Source: Euonymus europaeus
Taxonomy: Eukaryota > Streptophyta > Magnoliopsida > Celastrales > Celastraceae
NCBI GenBank assembly: GCA_963580455.1
Contig: OY756967.1
Coordinates: 15,150,501 to 15,214,500 of the forward strand
Length of the DNA: 64,000 nt
Reading direction: 5' to 3'
The notes beneath the pieces were generated by a model. It searched no databases and was not told where the DNA came from. It saw only the letters and a list, made by a program, of their open reading frames with translations. The position numbers were made by a program, and so were the translations under genes. Numbering within the stretch: position 1 is the first letter of the stretch; each line of letters begins with the position of its first letter. Below, piece by piece: positions 35,101-46,599 of the stretch.

Positions 35101-35437
35101 TATATCTCCCTAAAAATCTCTAATCATTATCCCAAACCCCGATTGGTTATTCGCTTTATCAATAGCAGCATCCCCAATTAGCCTTTATGAATGGCTCTGA
35201 GGGGCCTATCCAAGTTGCAACTGAGCTAGAGGTAGGAGTAAAATTAAGAGCTTGAGAAGCTGAACTTTCATGGACTGCCAAATAATCTGAAGCCATAAAA
35301 ATGCCCTTCATTCCCACTTGGGAAGGATGAAGAAAGAATCCTTCATAAATAAAAGAGTTTCATCTTAGCCAAATTAATCTCATTGAAATAGCCATAGTGC
35401 TAAACTCCAACGAAGGTAAAAAGACTTACAACCCCAG

Positions 35438-35616
35438 TCACAAACCAATAACATTATCCTTATTCCCATCACCTAGTTTATGAATTTGTTTTAAGCTAGC
35501 ATTGTAAATGTCCTTGGAAGTACCACATTCCCACAACTTATGGAGAATTGACTCATTAGCTTGACAAAAAATGGGGCAATGTGGATCATCCAAAATACCT
35601 CTTTTAAAAAGGAATT
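35438..35616 (-). pseudogene. LINE reverse-transcriptase zinc-binding tail (downstream half)
   Basis: FKRGILDDPHCPIFCQANES and LHKLWECGTSKDIYNAS match the zinc-binding domain C-terminal to plant LINE RTs (C..C...H..C arrangement). It joins across the Sirevirus to WKALHVILPTNEF at 43130-43090. Positions 35101-35437 are a decayed linker. Confidence 0.75.
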
Positions 35617-36659
35617 TGAAAGTTCGATGTATCTCACCAAGATTGTTAGCCAACAAATATGGAAACTAAATTGCGGAAAATAAATGAAAATCAAACACCA
35701 AGAATATTACGAGGAAAACCCAACCTGGGAAAAAACCTCGAGTCTATGAGCGACTAACCTTGAGGAACAATCCACTAAAAATGAATCAGGAGTTACAACC
35801 CTATGTTTGATCTAAAGACATCGCTCAGCCCTCCCATTTAGTGTTTTGCCTCAACCTCACTCAACCTAACAAGGTAAGAGCCTACTTTTGGATCCCCAAA
35901 AGATCTCACTACCACGAACACCTCACGTCTTCGTTAATTACACACAAATACAAAAGAACCTCACTACAATTCTCTCTCTAAACTAGAATGCTCAAGAACT
36001 CACTTAAGCAAGTAATTTTGAGAAAATCATAAAACACAAAGAAAACCAAAAGCCTAGAAACCTATTCTTGTGTGTAGCTTCCTCAACACCCTTTGAATGA
36101 TAGGCAAGTATTTATAGAGTGGTCCATCAATCTTGATAAACTTCACAAGATAAAATTGGCATCTGAAAATTAAATCCTGAAAAACTAAATGGTGATAAAA
36201 CAAAAATCCATAAATTATAAGATAGATAATAAGTCAACCAAGTAGTGGACTCTATCTATTACTCACACGGCATAACCATGTATTTTGAGTTATCTCCATG
36301 AAATAATAAAGAATAAAATATCACCCAAAATTATCCAATCAATGATCATTATCACATGAATTAATTAAAAATAAAACATCCAAGCAATGTAACTAATCCA
36401 TGATTATTATCACATTAAATATGCATACATTATCACAACGTAATCATTATCTCATTAAATGCATCATCACTTGTAATTAACAAAATTATCCAAGCAATAT
36501 CAATTACTAGGAGTTGCAACTAGTGTGAAATTCCACCACTTAATAAATATATCCACAACACACTCCTAGTTCCATAAAAACTCCTTGCATTAAATCATCT
36601 TATCAACAATATAACTATATCTCACAATTGTCAATTTCGTTTAATTAAAAAAAACAACA
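35617..36659 (-). repeat. 3' LTR of Sirevirus D
   Basis: Starts TGAAAGTTCGATG and ends AAAACAACA on the plus strand. It is closely similar throughout to 42036-43084. Confidence 0.9.
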
Positions 36660-37465
36660 ATCTCCCCCTTGACAATTGTAGGATCAAAATACTAATCAAT
36701 ATCACACATATGCAAACATATCAAAAATCGAGCATAATATCATGAGCACACATGTTCAAAGAATTCCCCCATCATTATGTTATCTCCCCCTCAAAATATT
36801 ATCTCCCCCTTTTTGACCCACAAATTGTCAAAAATGAGCTCTTTAAATTAATGAGGAAATGATGTTACATTGTAGCTTACTTGTCATTTGGCCTACATAG
36901 TTGAAAAAAATTTCCACTTAGAACATAACTAGGCCATCCCAAAGAATTAAAACACATAAAAGAGATACAAATAAAATAGGAAATCAAGAGAAATTGGTTT
37001 CAAGGATGGAACTTATAGATTTTGGTACTCAATCAAAACAATTAAAACAATGATAAGGAATAGTTACCATAAGATGTGTTCAAGAAATGGACTTACTATT
37101 TCCTCATCATATCCTTGAAATCTGATGCATGTTATTTGTTCATGTGAATCTGTGAGTGAATCTCAAAAACTTGTTAGATCAAGATATAATACAATACAAG
37201 AGATTGACTTTCCATAGGTTGTCAAATCTAGATCCTTTGATACTTTTATGTACATGCAAGCAACACATAAGATTACCCCCTTTATTTCAAAAGGTGAAAC
37301 CTTTGTATTCATGGCGGCTTTCACAGTCAAGCTTGGGTAGCTCCCCTTATTTCAAGAGATACATACTAGGTAGCTCCCTTTATTTCAAGAGATATATACG
37401 CTCTTTTTCTTTTTAAAACAATACCTTTGACATAACCCCTTTTCATTTGTATTGCTTGCATCAAG
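36660..37465 (-). other. Polypurine tract and post-pol region of Sirevirus D
   Basis: It starts with the tract TCTCCCCCTTG (plus strand) next to the LTR. The rest is noncoding. A short duplicated block, CCCCTTATTTCAAGAGATA and a near copy (about 37345-37395), is present. The open frame at 37156-37416 shows no recognisable product. Confidence 0.6.
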
Positions 37466-39271
37466 TGTAACGCCCCATCACATGAAAATAGAATTAAGAT
37501 CTCCTATCAACAGCGCTACTCATTGCAACTCCAACCCCAAAACAAGATCCTCGAAATTTCCAGCAATTAAACCTTAATAAAATCTCGATACACAAATTAG
37601 TCGCTAAATCATTAAATAGATAATAACCAATAATAATCTCTCACATACGTACCGAACACACCCAACTACATTCACGACGTTGCTTCATAACAATCTTGCG
37701 GATACTCACTTATTCAAATAAACATAAAGTTCTAAACACCAACTATTACACTTAAGTAATTTATTCCACTAAATTTTCCTCGAAGTTGCCACCCCTACAT
37801 GAACACCATCATTGAGGATCCTCGCTGTCACCATCAACAACCAATTCAGTGTACTCATCATCACCTGCATCACAGAATATAATGAGCCAAGGCCCAACAA
37901 GTAACATCTTTATGCATGGATGCACATGAGTTTCTTCATTAAGAAAACTTATCCAATTAAAACATTTATCCAGTACTAGGGCTAGTAAAACTTCTACAGA
38001 GCAACCGGTCGAAATTTCCAGTCATCCTTCCTCTATAGAATACATTTCCTATCGAAATATTGATTCTTTCTCCTCACTTTTTCTTTTCATCCTTATACCC
38101 TCACATTTAGCCTTAACAGTATACCCTCTCCGTAGCAGTATTACTAGGTTCGTACAACTTTCCTCACATGTGAAAATTTTTCATGATGCCATGTCGTGCC
38201 ATGCACAATTCTTGAAATTGACAGTCAAAATTTACAATACCATTCCAATATGAAATTTCGTAACAACATGCTCAATAATAATTCACACATCACAGCACCA
38301 ATAAATACACACACATAACCACAATTATACAAATCCAAACAAACATCATACATTTATTCTGTGACACAGTGGGGATGTTACTTACCTGATACCCTTTCGT
38401 AATCCCACTAATTCGGTTATAAACAATTAACTCCTAAAATCCATAATAGCACACATCCATTATCAACTAATTTAAAATTAATTATTCATTTACCTATTTT
38501 TTATTTTTTATTTATTTTGTGAACCGGACAATGGTCAACCGGGTCATCACCCTGAACCGGGTCGGGTTGACCTGTTTGACCTCCTATCCTTCATGGGTCT
38601 CAGACCCGTTTCCATGAGAATCGGGTCACCGCCATTCCGGCTGCGGTAAACTTCACAACAGCTCCCCCTCGATAGCCAGTGAGTCGGCGAACCTAGTGGC
38701 GAAAACAGTTACCTGATCGGTGACCGGAGCAGCAAGGATCGAAGCAAAGAAGGTGCGGCCGCCGTGTGTTTCCTTTCGCCGTAGCAAGATGGTGGATCCT
38801 CCGCTCCGTCTGAAAGTGGCACCGCTCGGTTCGTCTCACCGTCCCTTTCACGCCGACACCAAGATCGCCCTGAATCGTTGTTGTTTCTGCCGGAACAGTT
38901 TCCGTTCGCCCCCCCCCCCCCTCTCTCTCTCTCCAGTAGCGTTTAGCGTTCTCTCCTCGATAATTGTGCCCCTTTTGTATTATTTTATTACTCACTGGTT
39001 TGACCCTTTTACCCTCAACTCCTCTACCCTTCCCTTTACCAACCCAACATTATACACTGCGTCACTAACTAACCGTTTTTTTCTTTTTTAAAATTTTTAA
39101 TTAATTCTTTTTTTTTCCAAATTCTAAACAATCTGTTTCAACTCTAGTTTTGTCGATTCCAATACCCGTAATACTTAACAATCTCATATTGCCACACAAT
39201 TTCATATTAAAACCCCACCTAATATTACCTTACTGTAATATGTGAGCTATCTATGAACACGGGGTGTTACA
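37466..39271 (-). mobile_element. Solo LTR, 1806 bp, chromovirus-like
   Basis: Ends TGTAACGCCCC and GGGGTGTTACA, flanked by a perfect 5-bp target duplication, TCAAG (37461-37465 and 39272-39276). The minus-strand start TGTAACACCCCG and the purine-rich leader-like region (38940-38900) favour minus orientation. Positions 38520-38940 are much more GC-rich than the surroundings, as in a transcribed LTR leader. Open frames at 38693-39091 are not considered genes. Confidence 0.85.
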
Positions 39272-40310
39272 TCAAGTTTCCCAAAGAATTTTTCAATAGA
39301 CCTATCAAGACAAATCTCAAGGATTATGCCAATGAGACTCCTCAAGTAGAGATTTGTGAAAAACAATATATGACTAATAACATAATCTTTTCAATTTTAT
39401 GAATGGATTAGCCATTTTACAATAAACACATTTAGAGGTAACATCAAACAATCAATGCTTCAATCATAGATCAAGAATTGAATCACATATCCCACACACA
39501 TGTTACCTCAAGCTACTTGAACATCTATTCTATTTTAATCACCACTAGTATTTTTCTTACGAACAAAAACCTTTGTCTGTCTAAGGGTTTTGTAAAAATG
39601 TTAGCCAATTGATTTTTAGTAGCAATATATCCAAGAGACACATATTCATTTTTAGAAATTCATGGATGAAATGATGATGAAACATAATATTCTCGGTTCT
39701 AGAATTCGAAATGTAACTGCACTCATATTATCAAAAATAAATACGATCATACTTTCTTGATTCAATCCATAGTTCTGAAGCATTTGTTTCATCCAAAGTG
39801 TCTAAGTGCAGCAACTTCCAACAACCATGTATTCAACTCCAACTCATTTTGGATTTGTGAATGTGTTTTCATGGGGGGAATTACTTCTCCAATGATTAGA
39901 TCTTGGGCATCATTTATTTTTACTTGTTGAGATAGTTCCAGAATATCTGAAGTAGGCTCGCTGTAAGTTACCTCACGTGTAACTGGTTGCCTCTACCTTG
40001 GTGAAATAGGCTTGTTGTAGGCTACCTCAGTTGCATCTGTTTGCTGCTACCTCAATGAGGTAGGTTGCCTGGAGGCTACCTCAACGTAATCTGCACTTGC
40101 AAATTTTTTTGTGTCAGCACTTAATGCTCTCAAATCTGATTTCTCGACCCAAAATTTATTTGTTTGAGATGATTTTGGAGATTGTCTCATATCATGTGAT
40201 TTCTCACGAGCAACACTTTGATCTCCAACAAGATTTTGAAACCTATTATGAAGAAACTTTTTCGGCACATTTTCAATGTTAGTCTTTCGAAAAAATATGA
40301 TTTAGGCATT
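39272..40310 (-). pseudogene. Residual pol of Sirevirus D (linker and RNase H end)
   Basis: Read on the minus strand, an integrase-RT linker remnant contains three related units around EVASRQPTS, EVAYNKPIS and EVTYSEPTS (about 40080-39955), followed by INDAQDLIIGEV. After a decayed stretch the text jumps to NEYVSLGYIATKNQLANIFT and KPLDRQRF (about 39645-39570), the extreme C-terminus of Copia RNase H. Integrase and RT proper are missing. Confidence 0.75.
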
Positions 40311-41930
40311 CTGTATAACTTATGACAATAAGGTCTTATATGACCCCTAATTCCACAATGATGACAAATGGGAACAAACTTACCTTTACCATACCTTTGA
40401 GTATTTTGTCTTCCAACAAATGGTTGCTTGAAAAATGGTTGAGCAGTTCTACCAAATTTATATGAAGTTTCATGCTTTTGATATGAAGAAGAAGATCTAT
40501 TTACCTTTATATTTACCTTGTTTGGAATGGTAGATCTCTTCCCTTCTTGTTCCAAAGTTTTGGATGAAGAAGGCACAAACTACACAAAACGTTTAGAAAG
40601 ACATGTATATGAACCAGATTTTGAAGACTCGACTTTTTCATATCCTAAGCCTCAAGTTTCCTTCCTCATCCTTTGCTTATCAAGAATATCCTGCAATTTG
40701 TTAGATCCTGACTTAAACTTTTCAATATCTGAACATACCTTCTTTAGCATGTGTTCTCTTTTCTTTTCTGCCTCAGCGAGGTAGGTTACATTAGATGTTA
40801 CCTCAGCTGGATAGAGTGCTTCAAGATCTAGGATTTTTTCTTATAATTCCTTGATTTTTGCTTTCGCTTCATTCAGATCTTGAGTGAGAATCTCATTTTC
40901 TTTGACAAGTTTCAATTTCTCTTTCTTGTCGTTTACACATTCCACATAAAGATTGTTGTAGGCTACTTGAAGCTCACACATATCAAATTCAGAATCACTA
41001 TCATCTGTTGAGCTTGCCCTTGAATTCTGGTCAACAAAGATTACGGGAAGGGCTACTGTTGTTTCCTTCTCTTCATCTTCAGATTCAACATCAAATTCTT
41101 CTTCTGTATCATTGCTTTCTGATGCTTTTGGCTTCTTTTTCCAATTTACACACTCTTGAGCAAATTGTCCAAATCCTTTGCATTTGAAGCATTCAGTGGA
41201 TTTAGATTCATTACTTTTCTTCTTGGATTTGTAAGATGAGCACTTCTCTTTCTTGAGTTCCTTTGAATTTCTGTTCTTCATAAATTTCTCAAAAAATTTC
41301 ATTAGAAACAAAAATTCATCATTAGTATAGTTAGGTTCATCACTAGAATAAAGAGCAACACCTTTAGATTTTTTAGGTTTAAGATAGTTTGCCTCAAAAG
41401 TTTGTAGAGAGCCAACTAATTCTTCTACCTTAATTTTATCAATGTCTTTGCTCTCCTCGATTGCTGCAACTTTCATCATAAACCTCTCTAATAAAGATCT
41501 GAGAATTTTTCTTACCACCTTGCTCAGCTCAAATGGTTCCCCAAGAGTAAATGAGGTATTGACTATGTCACTCAACTTCGCATAGAAGTCATCAAACATC
41601 TCATTCTCCTCCATCTTCAGAGTTTCGAACCTAGAAATAAGTTATTGCAGTTTTGAACGTTTGACTAGATTTGTGCCCTCATGTGTCATTTCTAGTATAT
41701 CTCATGTTGTTTTTGCCTTATCACAATGTGAGATTCTGCGAAACTCAAAAATATTTAAAACAGAAAATAAAGCATTAATTGTCTTACTGTTCCAATCTGT
41801 ATTTTTAAGATCACCTTTAGTCCATTTTTCAAGAGGTTTAAGAGTTTCATTACCCTCTTTATCAATGGACTCGGGTTCAGTATACCCTTTCAATACTGAC
41901 ATCCAAACTTGTTCATCGATGGATTTTAGT
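40311..41930 (-). pseudogene. gag of Sirevirus D with two zinc knuckles
   Basis: The N-terminal part (41902-41702) and the long frame 41614-40841 (257 codons) cover the Copia gag core, with FDDFYAKLSDIVNTSFTLGE, VAAIEESKDIDKI and the first zinc knuckle ECFKCKGFGQFAQECVNW. An acidic then coiled-coil-like tail follows. The second knuckle CHHCGIRGHIRPYC (about 40365-40320) lies in 40576-40187. Two knuckles separated by a coiled-coil region are typical of Sirevirus gag. Frameshifts near 41650 and 40800 break it. Confidence 0.85.
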
Positions 41931-42020
41931 TAAGCTCTCATACGTGCCTTCCAGTACAAATAATTTGATCCATCAAATCGTGGTATTTGATTCGTTGATG
42001 TAGATTCCATCGTTGACACC

Positions 42021-42035
42021 TCCTTCAATACCAAT
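42021..42035 (-). other. Primer binding site of Sirevirus D (initiator tRNA-Met type)
   Basis: On the minus strand ATTGGTATTGAAGGA directly follows the LTR. It resembles the TGGTATCAGAGC site complementary to initiator tRNA-Met but carries mismatches. Confidence 0.5.
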
Positions 42036-43084
42036 TCAAAGTTCGGTGTATCTCATCAAGATCGTTAGCCAACAAATATGGAAACTAAATTGTGGAAAAT
42101 AAATGAAAATCAAACACCAAGAATTTTACGAGGAAAACCCAACCTGGGAAAGAACCTCGAGTCTATGAACGACTAACCTTGAGGAACAATCCACTAAAAA
42201 CGAATCAGGAGTTACAACCCTATCTTTGATCTAAAGACATCGCTCATCCCTCTCATTCAATGTTTTGCTTCAACCTCACTCAACCTAACAAGGCAGAGCC
42301 TACTTTTGGATCCCCCAAAAGATCTCACTCCCACGAACACCTCACGTCTTCGTTAATTACACACAAATACAAAAGAACCTCACTACAATTCCCTCTCTAA
42401 ACTAGAACGCTCAAGAACTCAGTTAAACAAGTAAGTTTGAGAGAATCACAAAAAACAAAGAAAACCAAAAGCCTAGAAACCTATTCTTGCTTGTAGCTTC
42501 CTCAACACACGTTGAATGATAGGAAAGTATTTATATAGTGGTCCATCTATCTTGATAAAACTTCACAAGATAAAATTGACATCTGAAAATTAAATCCTGA
42601 AAAACTAAATGGTGATAAAACAAAAATCCATAAATTATAAGATAGATAATAAGCCAACCAAGTAGTGGACTCTATCTATATTGTTACTCACACGGCATAA
42701 CCATGTATTTTGAGTTATCTCCATGAAATAATAAAGAATAAAATATCACCCAAAATTATCCAATCAATGATCATTATCACATGAATTAATTAAAAATAAA
42801 ACATCCAAGCAATGTAACTAATCCATGATTATTATCACATTAAATATGCATGCATTATCACAACATGATCATTATCTCGTTAAATGCATCATCACTTGTA
42901 ATTAACGAAATTATCCAAGCAATATCAATTACTAGGAGTTGCAACTAGTGTGCAATTCCACCACTTAATAAATATATCCACAACACACTCCTAGTTCCAT
43001 AAAAACTCCTAATATTAAATCATCTTATCAACAATATAACTAGATCTCACAATTGTCAATTTTGTTTAATTAAAAAAACCAACA
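42036..43084 (-). repeat. 5' LTR of Sirevirus D
   Basis: Near-identical to 35617-36659. It ends AAAACCAACA before the target duplication GAATT. Small indels relative to the other copy occur, for example near 42550 and 42680. Confidence 0.9.
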
Positions 43085-43089
43085 GAATT

Positions 43090-43776
43090 CATTTGTGGGG
43101 AGGATCACATGCAAAGCTTTCCAAAAGAAAAAATACACGAGTAGATGGAGGCATTTGTAAACTCCAAATGGACACCTAAAAAGGTTACTGGACCAGAGAA
43201 GTGGCATCGGATGATTATGCATCTCCTCAAAGTTTGATCTCAATTGCACTATGATAGCCACTTCAGACGGTATAAAGACCATTGGTGGTGCCATTCCAAT
43301 AAGTAACATCCCTTAGGAATCTAGATCCTATAAGGATTTTAGGAATGGCTTGCTTCTCACTGTAGGAAAATAGCTGGTCAATCAGATCCACATTCCAATC
43401 CCAATCAATTTAAAAGCCAATTTTTGAATCCTCCAAAACTTCAGCCTTGTCACCATAAAAGAGCATTTCGCCAGCTCATCTTTGTTGCCAAATCTTAATT
43501 TGATCTCCATTGCCGATTCTCCAACTCAATCTATCCTTAAGTAAGCCTTGAGTTGCTAAAATACCAGACCATAGGAAGGAAGAATTATATGGCCCTTAGT
43601 AGCATGTAAAAAATCTGAACATCTAAAATATTTAGCCCGGAGAACCTGACTTGCAAGTTATTCAAGGTATTTTAAAAGTCTCCATCCCTACTTTGCCAAA
43701 AGGGCATCATTAAATGCACCTAGTCCTACAAAAACCCTTACATCCAACATTTTTTCGCTTCACATAACTTGTCCCA
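43090..43776 (-). pseudogene. LINE RT C-terminal region (upstream of the Sirevirus split)
   Basis: On the minus strand WDKLCEAKKCW and MPFWQSRDGDF correspond to the usual plant LINE text W(D/G)KLC...ALLAKQGWRF. Near the right end FFFWKALHVILPTNEF joins to the zinc-binding tail at 35616. Stops and frameshifts are frequent. The LINE text stops at 43776, where another repeat begins. Confidence 0.7.
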
Positions 43777-45907
43777 TGTAACGCCCCAGCTCGAGAGGCG
43801 CCACTTTGGTACCATTCAATCAATATTTAATCCTATTTAACTAGGTCATCATAACTCTCCGAAAATTTTTGCAGTACCTCCCCATAAATCAAGAGTGTCA
43901 ACCTGGATACACAAATCAATAATCCAATTAATAACATCAAATCCATAAAAGGCCTTTGCCCATTAAATCGCATGCATCCGCAAACCTAGGTAGGGCCGCA
44001 GACCATCTACAACATGCAAATTCCACAACCTAGTAAGGCCTCAGGCCATCTAACATCAAACTATTTCCATCAAATCAAACAATTATGCAACACATCATTC
44101 AAGAATTCATACATCCAATCCAAATGTGACATATAGTTAACAAACGGCTTGGGAGTCCCGATCACACAGCGCACCCTCCTGGCCGTTACAATCATCACAC
44201 CGATTAGATGTTTCAGGAAACATATATCATCCCAACACATATACTTACTAATAAATAAAAACATAGCACAATTTAAACCCTTTCCAAAGTATCCTCATAA
44301 CTCCAGGTGGCATCCATGTCATCGACGCTCCTACAGACCCACCTCTCTAGTACTAGAATTGGACTCACCTGAGAAAAGAAAAAGGAATGAAAGGGTGAAA
44401 AATGGCTCAATAGGGATAAGAGGAACAATAAAAATACATAAGATGTAATTTAAGATAATTCAATGCAACAATATGCTTAGACCATGAACCACAACAATGA
44501 ATATCAACCATTCCGAGATTGTGTCTTTTCCTCAAGGGTCATCGAGAATGATGCACCGAGCATCCATTCTATCAAGTAGTGAACACTGCAACCATATACT
44601 TCCCATGAGGAGTAAGACCAATTGGAAGACTCTTGTCTTACCCACACTGATTAAGGTTCACTCGAAATGACCATCGACATCTCAGTGTATTGTCTTACAT
44701 GGGCCTTATTTGGTGGGGACTAAGCACGGGTTCCACAAACCTCCTCCCACATGACGTTCAATCAACCTATGGGAATTTTGAGATTGTACTTGATCTTCCC
44801 ATGCGACTCTAATGCATAACAAGTGGCATGCCATGGAAAATATATATAAAAGTCTTACATAAATATTAACTATTCATGATGTATGAATAATTACCATACA
44901 TGCTTGATATAATACCAAGAAATCAATCAAGAATGTATCTAATAAGTTATAGATTACAAGATTAGTCCTAGGAAACACAAATATGAAAGACAAATGAAGA
45001 AAGTAAACACATTTAAATATCTAAATCGAAAATGAAATAGATTCGACTGGAAATCCTATACGTCAAATTCACGTAAATTCACAATAATTGAAAATTTCCA
45101 ATTCTAAAGTTTGAATTCCCAAACCTAACATATGGAAAATTCACAACCCATTTCATAAACAATATCATCCCAATGTCATATAAACATACTAACGATTCCA
45201 TAAATTCAAGAAACCTACCTTCTCTCTCTAATTGTTTTTTCCCAAATCGAACTTCCACTCCAAATCAACAACAAAACATTCATAACCACAATCAAGTATA
45301 TAATCATCTTTCTAGAGCATCTAAACGCAAATATGGAAGATTTGAACAAATCTAGCAAAACCTAGATTTTTGGAAAACTCTATAAAAACTTACCAAAATC
45401 ATCAATTCTTCCTTGAATTCTCCTTAGATGTTGTTGAGAATCACCAATCCACCAACCTCCAAGCCTTAATATTGCCAAAATCCCCTTTTGTTTGCTTCCC
45501 TCTTTCCTTCTCTCTCTCTTTCTCTTCTCTCGGCACAGTCACCACTCACCTTTAACTTTCTTCTTCTTTTCCCTTTACTTCTGTTGGTATGCGTAAAATG
45601 CTGGAACTCTTGTTTCATTATTTTTTTATAAGTAAATGGACAAGCTGCCATTTACATTTGCCAATTTAAAGACAAATTTTTCCACTTCTGGTGGGCCAAT
45701 AAATGCCCACCAGAAGTAGGCTTATATTATACATACATACATCTTTATATATAGCTGTTTATATTATATTTTACTTAATCCAATTTAAATAAGGACTAAC
45801 CTATTCTTAGTTAAATTTAATCCAATCTTGATATTTTTCAAACCTGAATTTACAATTTAAATATTTCTGGTATATTTTCTTTCGTATTGTCGAGTCGGGG
45901 TATTATA
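43777..45907 (-). mobile_element. Probable solo LTR, 2131 bp, chromovirus-like
   Basis: The left end TGTAACGCCCCAGC and degenerate right end GGGGTATTATA are partial inverted copies. The flanks TCCCA (43772-43776) and TCCGA (45908-45912) match at four of five bases. A C/T-rich tract at 45490-45560, reading as a purine-rich leader on the minus strand, resembles that in the LTR of element C. It interrupts LINE sequence on its left. No coding content is present. Confidence 0.65.
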
Positions 45908-45979
45908 TCCGAAGCTAGCCATCAAGCGCGTCGGCGGCCTACATTCCCACACCACACATGGTGAAGTAATCTATCAATA

Positions 45980-46467
45980 TCACCATATAGGCCTTGGGGA
46001 GTTTAAACAATTGCATTGCATACATCGGAATTGCAAGTGAATTATCCAAATATTTCATGTTTAAAACCTTACAAGTAGGAACTAGAAACTTGGATAACAT
46101 ACTTGGTACAATAAGGCAATCTAGAAGTAGGGATGAAATTGGATACACCGATGAACCGCAACAAGCTAGGAAAGATTTTAAACCTTTTGTTCAAGGTAAA
46201 AATCTTGAATATGAAGAAATGGTTATTCTTCGTAAGCAAGAAAATAAAGGTAAAGCTCCTTTTCTTCCAGTATCTCATCCTTCACATGAATCTATTGTCC
46301 AGACTGTGTCACAATTCTCATGTACTTACATGCAACATACATCCACCAGTTCACGCAAGCTACCTGTAAGTTACTTCAGACATGCAACACATAGTAGAGC
46401 TACGTTTGTGCCTATTTGTCATTTGTGTGGTTCAAATGACACATTAGACCTTATTTTTCGAAGTTAA
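45980..46467 (+). pseudogene. gag C-terminal fragment of Sirevirus F
   Basis: TLQVGTRNLDNILGTIRQS and RDEIGYTDE match the Sirevirus gag tail. FVPICHLCGSNDTLD is a damaged second zinc knuckle. The N-terminal gag core and first knuckle are missing. Confidence 0.7.
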
Positions 46468-46599
46468 AATTTCAAAGAAGTGAACATGGAAAGAAAGATT
46501 CAAACGCACATTTTATTGCATTGTTTGACCATTTTATGAGCTTTCTTCAATCTTTTGATAAGATAACAACTTATACTTCTATCGCACGGTCTCCTAGAA

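Larger units (their letters stand above)
34486..35616 (-). mobile_element. L1-type LINE, 3' part (RNase H and zinc-binding region)
   Basis: On the minus strand the remaining LINE runs from the Sirevirus insertion at 35616 to a short A-run near 34486-34493. It contains the reverse-transcriptase zinc-binding tail and RNase H. The upstream continuation is at 43090-43776, on the other side of the Sirevirus. Confidence 0.75.
35617..43084 (-). mobile_element. Sirevirus-type Copia element D, internally deleted
   Basis: Two LTRs (35617-36659 and 42036-43084), a perfect 5-bp target duplication GAATT (35612-35616 and 43085-43089), a polypurine tract (CAAGGGGGAGATTGTTG, about 36676-36660) and a primer-site remnant (42021-42035) define the element. 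Gag is present, but most of pol is missing: only the integrase-RT linker and the last RNase H residues remain. It split a LINE. A solo LTR (37466-39271) is nested in its post-pol region. Confidence 0.9.

Noticed and set aside
38693..39091. GC-rich open frames resembling a first exon
   Set aside because: They are inside a solo LTR with an exact target duplication. The GC-rich part is best read as the LTR leader.
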